From Fen-1364 sp049515135 (GTDB lineage Bacteria > Spirochaetota > Spirochaetia > SZUA-6 > Fen-1364), in NCBI GenBank assembly GCA_049515135.1, contig JBEKUJ010000012.1, forward strand, positions 1 to 64,000: DNA of 64,000 nt, read 5' to 3'. Below, piece by piece: positions 24,277 through 32,720 of this stretch (positions within the stretch are counted from its first letter, which is position 1; the number at the start of each line of letters is the position of its first letter). The translations under genes and the position numbers were made by a program. Under the pieces are notes generated by a model. The model was given only the letters and a program-made list of their open reading frames with translations. It searched no databases and was not told where the DNA came from.

Positions 24277-25800
24277 CTAGTAAATCTTCAGATATCGCCA
24301 GATGGTGGTCGGGGGCATTGTGGGTCCTTTGCACACGTAGATCGAGAGCCTGTTGTACGGCATGGCAAAATCGTTCTGGATTTGCTCTTTGAACTCTATG
24401 TCCCAGAAGAACACGCGAAGCTGCTCCATTGCGCCTGTCACGAAAATCATCACCTGCCAATTGGATTCGCCGGGGCCCCACAGGTAGTAGTTCATGTGCC
24501 CGCTCACTGCGCGGGGGAGGCCGTATTTCGAACCGAAGAGGTCGATCGCGCCAGCAGGACCGTACCAGTCCGCCCAGATGCCGGCAGCTTTCTGTTCCTC
24601 CGGTGAGAGACTTTGGTAGACCTGTGCCACTTGCTCCACCAGCTGCTCCCACCCGATCCTGTTGGAGAACTCCTGGGGATAGACCGATTTCGGCGTATTG
24701 AAATCCTTGATGGGTTGATACAGGAAACCGAATGACTTGGCGTATGCCGGCAAGGCTTGCACCGGCAGCAGCGGCACGGTTGCGGGCAGGACAAGAATGC
24801 CTCCGGCGATCATGAGCGTGACCGCCACGGCCTTCATCCAGCTCTTCCATCGTACGCGGGCAGCCAGTTCTTCCAGGAAGACCGCGCCCGCGGCGATGAG
24901 GGGCATGAACAGCTGGGACAGCATGAAGCTCCTGCCGTGCAAACTGATCAGCAGGACGAATGTCGCCGTGACCATGATGCCGATGACAGCGTAGCTCACT
25001 TCTCCAAAACGCCTGAAGATCCGGTAGAACCCGAGGATAAGCAGGGGAACCAGAACCGGGTTCATTGTCATGATGGTGCTGAGCGCGTACTCCGTGAAAG
25101 AAGCGTGATACAGCGTTTGTGACCTGTAGATGCCCCAGAACTCCAGGGTGGGCCATTTGTTGAGGTATTCCCAGACACCATAAGGTGAAATGATGGCAAG
25201 AAAAATCGCCACACCGGCCCAGATCCAAGGCGTCAGAAGGTCCTTGCGCCTTTTGGTGGCAAGAAGGGCAAGGAGGAGGCCCGGCCCCAGGAACAGGATA
25301 GTGTCCTTTGTCAGACACGCCACCCCGGCGATGGCGCCTAACGCCAGCCAGATTTTCACATTGCCTGTCTTGATCAGCTTCACAAGGACAAAAATGAAAG
25401 CCGCAAGGAGAAGCTGGTCGATGCTGTCGTAGCAGAAAAAAGAGTCCAGGTAGAGCCAGACCGGCGCAATCAGGACACCCAGGCCGGCCACGCCCACGGC
25501 GAACAGCCTGCCGCCCATCTCTTTCGTGATCAGGCATACAAAGACCAGCGTGCCTGCACCGGCCAGGGCGGGCACGATGTGCATGGCAAAGAGCGACTCC
25601 CCGAGGAGCAGACGATTGAGCGCAACAAGGGCAGGCACGAGGGGCGGGAGATCCACGTATCCCCAGGCCAGATGCTTGCTGAGAGCGATGGTATACAGCT
25701 CATCACAGAAAAACCCGTAGTTCGAGCCTGTCAGAATGTGGACGAGGAACTTTACCGCTGCGCAGCCGGCAATGAGCAGGAAAAGCTTCTTGTTTTGCAT
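24277..25800 (-). CDS. GT39-type membrane glycosyltransferase
   Basis: A 507-aa protein with about ten to eleven hydrophobic segments in the first 350 residues and a soluble periplasmic tail. SNYGFFCDELYTIALSKHL holds the 'D-E' catalytic loop of the PMT_2/ArnT superfamily (first extracytoplasmic loop), followed by WGYVDLPPLVPALV, also typical. Such enzymes transfer sugars from polyprenyl-phosphate carriers to proteins or lipids on the outer face of the inner membrane. Acceptor unknown; no neighbouring lipid A or pilin gene. Confidence 0.85.
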   Translation of the reverse strand: MQNKKLFLLIAGCAAVKFLVHILTGSNYGFFCDELYTIALSKHLAWGYVDLPPLVPALVALNRLLLGESLFAMHIVPALAGAGTLVFVCLITKEMGGRLFAVGVAGLGVLIAPVWLYLDSFFCYDSIDQLLLAAFIFVLVKLIKTGNVKIWLALGAIAGVACLTKDTILFLGPGLLLALLATKRRKDLLTPWIWAGVAIFLAIISPYGVWEYLNKWPTLEFWGIYRSQTLYHASFTEYALSTIMTMNPVLVPLLILGFYRIFRRFGEVSYAVIGIMVTATFVLLISLHGRSFMLSQLFMPLIAAGAVFLEELAARVRWKSWMKAVAVTLMIAGGILVLPATVPLLPVQALPAYAKSFGFLYQPIKDFNTPKSVYPQEFSNRIGWEQLVEQVAQVYQSLSPEEQKAAGIWADWYGPAGAIDLFGSKYGLPRAVSGHMNYYLWGPGESNWQVMIFVTGAMEQLRVFFWDIEFKEQIQNDFAMPYNRLSIYVCKGPTMPPTTIWRYLKIY

Positions 25801-25878
25801 CTCTGTCCCGACTTTCTCATGCCATTATAGAGATGACTTTCTCGATGTCTTTGGACTGGACGGTCTTTTTTTGTATTT

Positions 25879-26511
25879 TCAGGCAATCGTTCCGCAGAAG
25901 GCGACGATCTCCCTGACAGCCGCGGCCATGTTCTCTTCCTGACTGTGCCCGGATGTTTTGCGCGGCTTGAAGGAGTGGTCTCCGTCCGGCAGGAACATTA
26001 TCCGGATGGAAGGGGAGAGCGCGTACTTCCCGATTTCTTCCCTGTTTCCCAGGGCATCCCGCTCTCCCTGCAGGAAGAGGGCAGGGGTCTTCAGCTCCTT
26101 CAAATGCGCCACACGAAGCGTCTGCGGCCTGCCGGCAGGATGAAACGGGTAGCCCAGGCACACCAGAGCCGCAACCGCGGCCCGGTCCGCAACCATGGTG
26201 GCAATCCTGCCGCCCATGGACTTGCCGCCAATCACAAGACGCGACGGGTCGCCAAGCTGCTCCACCACGCGGAGCCATGTGGATTCCAGGACTGAGGGGA
26301 AATCCGGACGCGTCCTTTTTCCGGTCTTCCGCTTCTCCTGCATGTAGGGGAACTCGAAACGAACAACGCGGAAGGATTCCGCGGCAAGGGCGTGGGCAAC
26401 GTCATTCATGAACCCGGAGTCCATGGCAGCGCCCGCGCCGTGTGCCAGGACTATAGTAAGCGCCGATGCGCGGCCCTTTGGATCGTCGACCAGGAGAGGT
26501 ATCTCGCTCAC
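25879..26511 (-). CDS. Alpha/beta hydrolase (KANL3/Tex30-like)
   Basis: A 210-aa compact hydrolase. ALTIVLAHGAGAAMDSGFM is the oxyanion-hole region, VIGGKSMGGRIATM the nucleophile elbow (GKSMG) and FLPDGDHSFKPRK the catalytic His. This pattern marks the small 'KANL3/Tex30 alpha/beta-hydrolase-like' family found widely in bacteria. Substrate unknown. It is divergent from ligD with only 32 bp between the starts. Confidence 0.85.
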   Translation of the reverse strand: MSEIPLLVDDPKGRASALTIVLAHGAGAAMDSGFMNDVAHALAAESFRVVRFEFPYMQEKRKTGKRTRPDFPSVLESTWLRVVEQLGDPSRLVIGGKSMGGRIATMVADRAAVAALVCLGYPFHPAGRPQTLRVAHLKELKTPALFLQGERDALGNREEIGKYALSPSIRIMFLPDGDHSFKPRKTSGHSQEENMAAAVREIVAFCGTIA

Positions 26512-26543
26512 GAGGGCTACTCCTTGTGGTACATTGAGCCAGT

Positions 26544-28553
26544 ATGGCGATAGAGGAATACCGGCGCAAGCGGGACTTTCGAAAGACTACGGAGCCCAAA
26601 CCCCGACCAGCGCGGGGAGGAGGGAACCACTTCGTCGTGCATCGCCACGAAGCGAGAAACCTCCACTACGACCTCCGCATCGAGGCCGGCAAAGTGCTTG
26701 CCTGCTGGGCCGTTCCCAAGGGGTTCTCCTACGCGCCTGCGGACAAGAGGCTGGCCGTCCGGGTGGAGGACCATCCGCTCCTGTACAAGGATTGGGAAGG
26801 CACGATACCGAAAGGGCAATACGGCGCGGGCACCATGAAGATCTGGGACGCCGGAACATACGAGGTGCGCAAGGCGCCGGACTTAGCGAAGGCGCTGGAA
26901 AAGGGGGAGCTGAAGCTCGAGCTTTCCGGCAGAAGGCTTCGCGGAGAATGGCATATGGTCCGGACAAAACAGGAGGAGGGCAGGAACTGGCTCCTGTTCA
27001 AGGCCAAGGACCGCTATGTCGGTTCAGGGAGCGACCTGTTCGGCGGGGCGGACATGGACCGGGCCCTTCGCAAGCCCCTTCCTCGAAGCGTGGCCCGGAT
27101 GGAAGCATCAGAGGGAAAGCAGCCTTTCAGCCACCAGGACTGGCTTTTCGAGCCGGCATTCATCGGCAGACGGGTCCTGGCACGAGTGGAGGAATCCGGG
27201 GTGAGTCTCCGCGCAAGATCAGGGGACCTGGCGGACCGGCTCCCGGGCATCGTCAAGGCCCTGGGTGCCGTTCGGGCGCAGACTGCGGTGTTCGACGGGA
27301 TTGTTGTCGCGCTGGACAAACGTGGCAGCCCGTCCGAGACGGCGCTTGCTGGAGAGCTGGAATCCGGCGGGGCAAAAGCGGTGCTGTATCTCTTCGATGT
27401 TCTGTACGCGGAAGAATGGGACCTGAGGAGGCTTGCCCTTCGCGAGAGAAAGGCCGTGCTGCGGGCGCTGCTCCCCGACTCCGGCAGGCTGTTCCTCGTG
27501 GATGCGGTGCCTGAGCGCGGGGAGGCAATGGCTGCGGCAGCGGCTGAATCAGGCCTGGCAGCCATAGTGGCAAAGAAATCAACCAGCCCGTACAGGGCAG
27601 GCGCCTCGAAGGACTGGCTGCTGATCCCTGCGGCTTCGCGCTCAGCAAGACCGTCCAGGGCGCCGAAAGCCTCACCCTCCCTCTCCATCACGCATCCCAG
27701 AAAAGTGTACTGGCCCGAGCAAGGCTACACCAAGGGAGACCTGGTGGGCTATTACGACAGGGTAGCCAACTGGCTCCTTCCGTATCTCAAAGACAGGCCA
27801 TTGCACCTTTACCGCTGGCCTGACGGCATCCGCGGCAAGTCGTTCTACCAGAAGCAGCTCCCGGGTGACATCCTCAACCAGGTGGAAACTGTCAACGTGG
27901 CCCGTGACGGTGAGGAACCTGTCTTCTACGCCATGTGCAATGACCGAAAGACTCTGCTCACTCTGATCAACACGGGGAGCATCGACCTTCATCCCTGGAT
28001 GTCGCGAAAAGGGAGCCTGGACTCTCCCGACTGGGCTTTCATCGACCTGGATCCGAAGGAGGCGCCATTCAGCAGCGTGGTCAAGATTGCCAGGACCGTT
28101 GGCAAGCTCCTGCGGGGCATCGGCATCGAGCCCTATCTCAAGACCTCGGGCTCCACGGGGCTCCACGTCTGCATTCCCTTGAAGCAGGGCTATGCCTTCG
28201 ATCAGAGCAGGATGTTCTGTGAAGCGGTTGCGCGCCTCGTGGTGCGTGACCACAGCGACATTGCTACCGTGGAGCGCGTGGTCAGTCGGCGCGAAGGGCG
28301 CGTCTACGTGGATTTCCTGCAGAACCGTAGGGAGCAGACGATTGTGCCTCCTTACGTGGTCAGGCCCGTGGAGGCGGCCTCTGTCTCCATGCCGCTTGCC
28401 TGGGATGAGCTGGAAGAAGAGCTTGCCGTCTCGGATTTCACGCTGATGAATGCGCCTCAGCGTCTGGAAAGAACAGGAGACCTGTTCCGCACTGCGCTTA
28501 CCAACCCGCAGGACCTTGCCCCTGCCATCGAGGCCCTGGAGCGGCAGCTGTAG
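26544..28553 (+). CDS. ligD: DNA ligase D with degenerate ligase domain (PE-pseudoLIG-POL)
   Basis: A 669-aa NHEJ repair protein. Residues ~28-160: 3'-phosphoesterase (FVVHRHEARNLHYDLRIE, WEGTIPKGQYGAGTM). Residues ~200-365: ligase-like, but the nucleotidyl-lysine motif reads FEPAFIGRR (Ala205 where ExKxDGxR needs Lys), 'DGE' reads DGIVVALD, 'EGLVAK' reads AAIVAKK, and motif V reads WLLIP. It then passes straight to the polymerase with no OB fold. Residues ~380-669: primase-polymerase with FIDLDPKE (Asp501, Asp503), SGSTGLHVCIP and VYVDFLQNRR (Asp590). It should process and fill ends but not seal them. The stop overlaps the next gene by one base. Confidence 0.93.
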   Translation: MAIEEYRRKRDFRKTTEPKPRPARGGGNHFVVHRHEARNLHYDLRIEAGKVLACWAVPKGFSYAPADKRLAVRVEDHPLLYKDWEGTIPKGQYGAGTMKIWDAGTYEVRKAPDLAKALEKGELKLELSGRRLRGEWHMVRTKQEEGRNWLLFKAKDRYVGSGSDLFGGADMDRALRKPLPRSVARMEASEGKQPFSHQDWLFEPAFIGRRVLARVEESGVSLRARSGDLADRLPGIVKALGAVRAQTAVFDGIVVALDKRGSPSETALAGELESGGAKAVLYLFDVLYAEEWDLRRLALRERKAVLRALLPDSGRLFLVDAVPERGEAMAAAAAESGLAAIVAKKSTSPYRAGASKDWLLIPAASRSARPSRAPKASPSLSITHPRKVYWPEQGYTKGDLVGYYDRVANWLLPYLKDRPLHLYRWPDGIRGKSFYQKQLPGDILNQVETVNVARDGEEPVFYAMCNDRKTLLTLINTGSIDLHPWMSRKGSLDSPDWAFIDLDPKEAPFSSVVKIARTVGKLLRGIGIEPYLKTSGSTGLHVCIPLKQGYAFDQSRMFCEAVARLVVRDHSDIATVERVVSRREGRVYVDFLQNRREQTIVPPYVVRPVEAASVSMPLAWDELEEELAVSDFTLMNAPQRLERTGDLFRTALTNPQDLAPAIEALERQL

Positions 28554-31500
28554 TGGTCAAAGACGGGGACGTGCTTCGCCTGGCGGCAACGGATGTCTCG
28601 AATCACCTTGCATGCCGTCACCTGACGCAGCTGGACCGCGCCGTTGCCGAAGGCAGGATTGCCGCCCCCGCGTGGCGGGACCCGGCGCTCGCCGTGCTGC
28701 AGCAGCGGGGGCTGGCGCACGAAAAGGCCTACATCGAACATCTTCGGGAAAGGGGGCTTGCCGTGGTGGAGCCGGCGGAAGAAGGCGGCAAGCTCTCGGT
28801 CGAACGCACAATCCAGGCCATGCGGGCAGGCGCTGATGCCATTGTCCAGGCTGAGCTGAGAAAAGACCGGTGGATCGGCCGGGCCGACGTGCTGCTCAAG
28901 GTGTCCCGGCCCAGCCGGCTCGGCGCCTGGTCCTACGAGGTCGTGGATACAAAGCTCGCCCAGGAGACACGCGCGGGGACCGTGCTCCAGCTCTGCCTCT
29001 ATTCTGAGCTGGTCAAGGAAGTCCAGGGCCAGTTTCCTGAACGGATGCACGTGGTGAAGCCCGGCGCGGATTTCCTTCCGGAGAGCTTCCGCTTCGATGA
29101 CTTTGGCGCCTACTTTCGCCTTGTTCGCGGGCGCCTGGAGGAGACGGCGGGCGCGCCGCCTTCAAGCTCCACCTACCCTGACCCGGTAGAACACTGCGGC
29201 ATCTGCCGCTGGTGGCAGGTGTGTGATGCGCGCAGGCATGCTGATGACAACCTGTGCCTTGTTGCGGGGATCCGTTCCCTTCACACGGAGGAGCTGGAGC
29301 GTCAGGGCATCAACACCCTCACGCAATACGCCGAAGAGCCGAAGCCGTATCGTCGAAGACCGGATCGCGGCAGCCCGCAGGCGTTTTCAAGGGCTCATGG
29401 CCAGGCCCGGATACAGTTGGATGGACGCAGGGCGGGCGGACCCCGCTACAAGCTGCTAACCCAGGAGCCGGGCCTGGGGTTCTTCCTGCTCCCTGACCCC
29501 GACATTGGGGACGTCTTCTTCGACGTCGAATCGGACCCTTTTGCCGGCAACGCGGGAATGGAATATCTGCTGGGCGTTGCCTTTTCAGACGGGGACAGCG
29601 GTCTGCACTATCGGGCCTTGTGGGCGTTCACGCCGTCGGAGGAGCGCAGGGCTCTTGAGAAGCTAATCGACTTCATCATGGCGCGCTGGCATGAGAACCC
29701 CGGTATGCATATCTATCACTTCTCGCCGTACGAACCTGGGGCAGTGAAGCGGCTGATCGGCAGGCATGGCACGCGTGAGACGGAGCTGGACCGGCTCCTG
29801 CGCGCGGGGCGGTTTATCGACCTTCTTGCCGTGATGCGCCACGGGCTGCAGGCCAGCGTGGAGGGCTATTCGCTCAAGGCGCTGGAGCAGTTCACCGGTT
29901 TCACCCGGGCAATGGAGCTTCCCGCTGCGGCCGCGGCGCTCAGAAAGGTGGCCAAGGCTCTTGAGCTGGCCGTGCCCAAAGACATCACCGCGGACGACCG
30001 CGCCGCGGTGGAGGCATACAATCGGGATGACTGTCTTTCAACCGCTTCGCTGCGGGACTGGCTGGAAGCCCGGCGCGCCGAATCAGTCCAGGGCGGGGCG
30101 GCAATCTCCCGACCCGAGAACAGGAGCGGAGAAGCAAGCGAGGGAGTCAAGGAAAAGGAGGCGGACACTCAGCTTCTATACCAGAAGCTGATACAAGGTC
30201 TTCCTGAGGACAGGGAGGCATGGGGACCCGAGGAACGCGCCAGATGGCTGCTTGCCCATCAGCTGGAGTACTTCCGTCGGGAGGAAAAATGCGCGTGGTG
30301 GGAGTACTTCAGGATCCATGGGCTTGATTTCGAGGAGCTCATGGAAGAGCGCAAGGCGCTGGCAGATCTGAGCTTTGTGGGGGAAGTCGGTCGAAGCGGA
30401 AGGCTGCCCGTCCACCGCTACAGTTTCCCCGAGCAGGAGATCGACCCTGAGGAAGGGAAGAAGCTCCGGGAGATCGGGACGCAGGAGGCTGTCGGGACCG
30501 TGCTTGCAATGGATCCGTCGGCTCACACTGTGGACATCGTCAAGAATGCAAGCGCTGTCGATCTTCATCCCGCGGCCGTCATGATCGATGACATCATCCG
30601 GCCAGCGCCCGTGGACAAGGCCTTCCTCGAGCTTGCCCGCTCGATTGCGGACAACGGGGTGAACGGCAACGGACCGTACCGCGCTGCGCGGGACCTGCTC
30701 CTTGCGGCAAGGCCCAGGCTCCGCGGACCGGCACAGGGCCGGCTGAGAAAGGACGGCGAGGGTGTGGTAGAAGCCGCCGTGCGCCTGGTGAAAAGCCTGG
30801 ACGACAGCATCCTGCCGGTCCAGGGGCCGCCAGGGTCAGGGAAGACGTACACCGGAGCCCGGATGATCGTTTCACTTGCGCGGGAAGGGAAGCGCGTTGG
30901 AGTGACCGCAGTCAGCCACAAGGTCATCCAGAAGCTCCTCATGGAGGCATTGAACGCTGCCTCCGAGTCCGGGGTGGCGCTTCGGGCCATGCGCAAGGAC
31001 AGGAAAGCGGATGGGGAAACAACTGAAGGCGTCGTCGTGACAAAGGACAACACGAAGCTCCTTGCCGGCCTTGATCAGGGAGCGGTTGTCGGAGGGACTG
31101 CCTGGTTCTGGTCCCAGGACGACATGATCGAAACCCTGGATTATCTCTTTGTCGATGAAGCAGGACAGATGTCGCTGGCGCACGTTCTGGCAACGGCCCG
31201 GTCTGCGCGCAACATCGTTCTGCTGGGAGATCCCCAGCAGCTCGAGCAGCCCCAGAAAGGCGCTCACCCCGAGGGGGCGGAGGTGGCGGCCCTGGTGCAC
31301 ATCCTTGCCGGGCGCAAGACGATCCTGGACGACGCCGGCCTCTTCCTTGACGTGACCTGGAGGCTGCATCCGCGCATTTGCTCGTTCACCTCGGAGCTGT
31401 TCTATGAAGGGAGACTGGTTTCGCGCACGGGCCTGGAGAAGCAGACCCTTGCGGGGACAGGCCACTTTGCAGGCAGCGGGCTGTTCTATGTGCCAATGGA

Positions 31501-31963
31501 TCACACGGGAAATCAGAACAGCAGCCCGGAGGAAGTGGAGGCGGTCTGGCGAATCGTCAGGGAGCTGCGCGACGGAGCCACGTGGACGGATGACCATGGC
31601 CGCCTCTCTCAGCTCAGTCCGTCCGACATCCTGGTGGTCGCTCCGTATAATGCGCAGGTTGCCGCGCTTGCCCGCAGAGTGGGTGAGGAGGCGCGCATAG
31701 GCACGGTTGACAAGTTCCAGGGACAGGAAGCGCCCGTGGTCATCTACTCCATGACAAGCTCATCCGCGCAGGATGCCCCGCGCGGCATGAGCTTCCTCTA
31801 CAGCCCCAATCGCCTGAATGTCGCCACAAGCCGGGCGCGATGCGCCTGCATTCTCGTTGCCTCCCGCCGGCTGCTGGAGCCGGAATGCACCATCCCCGAC
31901 CAGATGCGTTGGGCCAATGGCCTCTGCAGGTATCGCGAGATGGCGGAAGTTGTCGCCATCTGA
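28553..31963 (+). CDS. RecB-like nuclease / RNase H-like / superfamily 1 helicase fusion (TM0106 type)
   Basis: A 1136-aa protein from a GTG overlapping the ligD stop (TAGTG). Residues ~1-240: RecB-like nuclease with YEVVDTKLAQE and LQLCLYS, plus a Cys cluster (CGICRWWQVCDAR). Residues ~320-500: RNase H-like exonuclease with FFDVESDPF and YNRDDCLST. Residues ~740-1136: DNA2/UPF1-like helicase with Walker A QGPPGSGKTYTGA (~757), Walker B VDEAGQMSLA (~867), DKFQGQEAPVVIYSM (~1052) and NVATSRARCACILVAS. This matches the 'TM0106 family RecB-like putative nuclease' architecture. It is probably a nuclease-helicase for DNA-end processing; coupling to ligD supports that. Confidence 0.88.
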   Translation: MVKDGDVLRLAATDVSNHLACRHLTQLDRAVAEGRIAAPAWRDPALAVLQQRGLAHEKAYIEHLRERGLAVVEPAEEGGKLSVERTIQAMRAGADAIVQAELRKDRWIGRADVLLKVSRPSRLGAWSYEVVDTKLAQETRAGTVLQLCLYSELVKEVQGQFPERMHVVKPGADFLPESFRFDDFGAYFRLVRGRLEETAGAPPSSSTYPDPVEHCGICRWWQVCDARRHADDNLCLVAGIRSLHTEELERQGINTLTQYAEEPKPYRRRPDRGSPQAFSRAHGQARIQLDGRRAGGPRYKLLTQEPGLGFFLLPDPDIGDVFFDVESDPFAGNAGMEYLLGVAFSDGDSGLHYRALWAFTPSEERRALEKLIDFIMARWHENPGMHIYHFSPYEPGAVKRLIGRHGTRETELDRLLRAGRFIDLLAVMRHGLQASVEGYSLKALEQFTGFTRAMELPAAAAALRKVAKALELAVPKDITADDRAAVEAYNRDDCLSTASLRDWLEARRAESVQGGAAISRPENRSGEASEGVKEKEADTQLLYQKLIQGLPEDREAWGPEERARWLLAHQLEYFRREEKCAWWEYFRIHGLDFEELMEERKALADLSFVGEVGRSGRLPVHRYSFPEQEIDPEEGKKLREIGTQEAVGTVLAMDPSAHTVDIVKNASAVDLHPAAVMIDDIIRPAPVDKAFLELARSIADNGVNGNGPYRAARDLLLAARPRLRGPAQGRLRKDGEGVVEAAVRLVKSLDDSILPVQGPPGSGKTYTGARMIVSLAREGKRVGVTAVSHKVIQKLLMEALNAASESGVALRAMRKDRKADGETTEGVVVTKDNTKLLAGLDQGAVVGGTAWFWSQDDMIETLDYLFVDEAGQMSLAHVLATARSARNIVLLGDPQQLEQPQKGAHPEGAEVAALVHILAGRKTILDDAGLFLDVTWRLHPRICSFTSELFYEGRLVSRTGLEKQTLAGTGHFAGSGLFYVPMDHTGNQNSSPEEVEAVWRIVRELRDGATWTDDHGRLSQLSPSDILVVAPYNAQVAALARRVGEEARIGTVDKFQGQEAPVVIYSMTSSSAQDAPRGMSFLYSPNRLNVATSRARCACILVASRRLLEPECTIPDQMRWANGLCRYREMAEVVAI

Positions 31964-31972
31964 GCGACGGGG

Positions 31973-32292
31973 CTAGTATGCTGCGTCGAATCCCATGAAT
32001 CCGACGCCCAGGCGCGGAGTGAACTTCACTCCTCCCTTGTCGACCAGATCAGTGGCATCACGGCCCGCGGCTGCGGAGGACCAGTTCCTGATTATCCGGT
32101 CCACGATCACGCCGCCAAGGAAGACGCCGGCGTCGTCTTGACGTAGTCGTCTTTTTGCATCGCAACGTTGAGCCGCTCACGGAGGGACACCAGGTCCTGG
32201 ACCTCCAGGTCTCCGATCTTCTGCTGACCCAACTCTGACTGGATCTTGAGAACCTCAGAGGAATAGTACGGGCCCGCCGCAAGGTTCAACAG
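31973..32292 (-). pseudogene. Frameshifted small gene, unidentified
   Basis: Minus strand. A frame begins at ~32292 after a stop with LNLAAGPYYSSEVLKIQ and runs through KIGDLEVQDLVSLRERL to about 32145. The sense then continues in another frame as DAGVFLGGVIVDRIIRNW and KFTPRLGVGFMGFDAAY, stop at 31973. Both halves are protein-like and together look like the tail of a secreted or membrane protein. No start and no family recognised. It fills the gap after the helicase. Confidence 0.4.
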
Positions 32293-32310
32293 CTCTCACG
32301 GTGCGACATG

Positions 32311-32541
32311 TCACCACGTTCCCCCGAGGTGTCTGTATTCCTCTATCTCCCACGCCGTGGCAGGATGATACCAGCCCCGGTATTTCTCCAGGTACCCAGG
32401 ATCAACGGGTTCTTCCTCCAGCTTGTTGGCGCCATCGATCCGATAGCCCATGATCTTCAGGGGTTGTTCGGAGATGACCCTCAGGTAATCGCACCGGGGA
32501 TGCCCATTCCAGGGGCGGTTTTTCATGTAAAGTGAGATCAT
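32311..32541 (-). CDS. Hypothetical 76-aa protein
   Basis: Frame MISLYMKNRPWNGHPRCDYL to a stop after YRHLGGTW. The composition is protein-like, rich in Tyr, Trp, Pro and charged residues (LEKYRGWYHPATAWEIEEY), with no membrane segment. The upstream DNA is AT-rich with a palindrome, unlike the surroundings, which suggests a real start region. I do not recognise a family; it could also be the tail of a lost larger gene. Confidence 0.35.
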   Translation of the reverse strand: MISLYMKNRPWNGHPRCDYLRVISEQPLKIMGYRIDGANKLEEEPVDPGYLEKYRGWYHPATAWEIEEYRHLGGTW

Positions 32542-32551
32542 TGTTTATACC

Positions 32552-32563
32552 ATACATATGTAT
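32552..32563. repeat. AT-rich 12-bp palindrome
   Basis: ATACATATGTAT, a perfect palindrome in an AT-rich island about 11 bp upstream of the 76-aa ORF. It may be an operator or part of a promoter. The rest of 32564-32720 shows no convincing gene. Confidence 0.35.
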
Positions 32564-32720
32564 AGTATTATGTCAAGGTCTCATGCTGCCAGCATCACGT
32601 TGCGAGCAGCACGGTCAGCACCCTTTCTCCAAGTATGGTCATAGACTCGTCGTTCAGGCCTCACCACTTCGACATTGACGATGGTGTCGGGGTAGTCCGT
32701 GCCGTCGGGCAAGCAACTTT

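Noticed and set aside
24119..25537. 472-codon minus-strand ORF within the glycosyltransferase
   Set aside because: Out-of-frame copy of the GT39 gene on the same strand; it lacks membrane helices and motifs.
26408..27514. 368-codon plus-strand ORF over the start of ligD
   Set aside because: Different frame of the ligD coding region, with Gly/Arg/Pro-rich low-complexity content.
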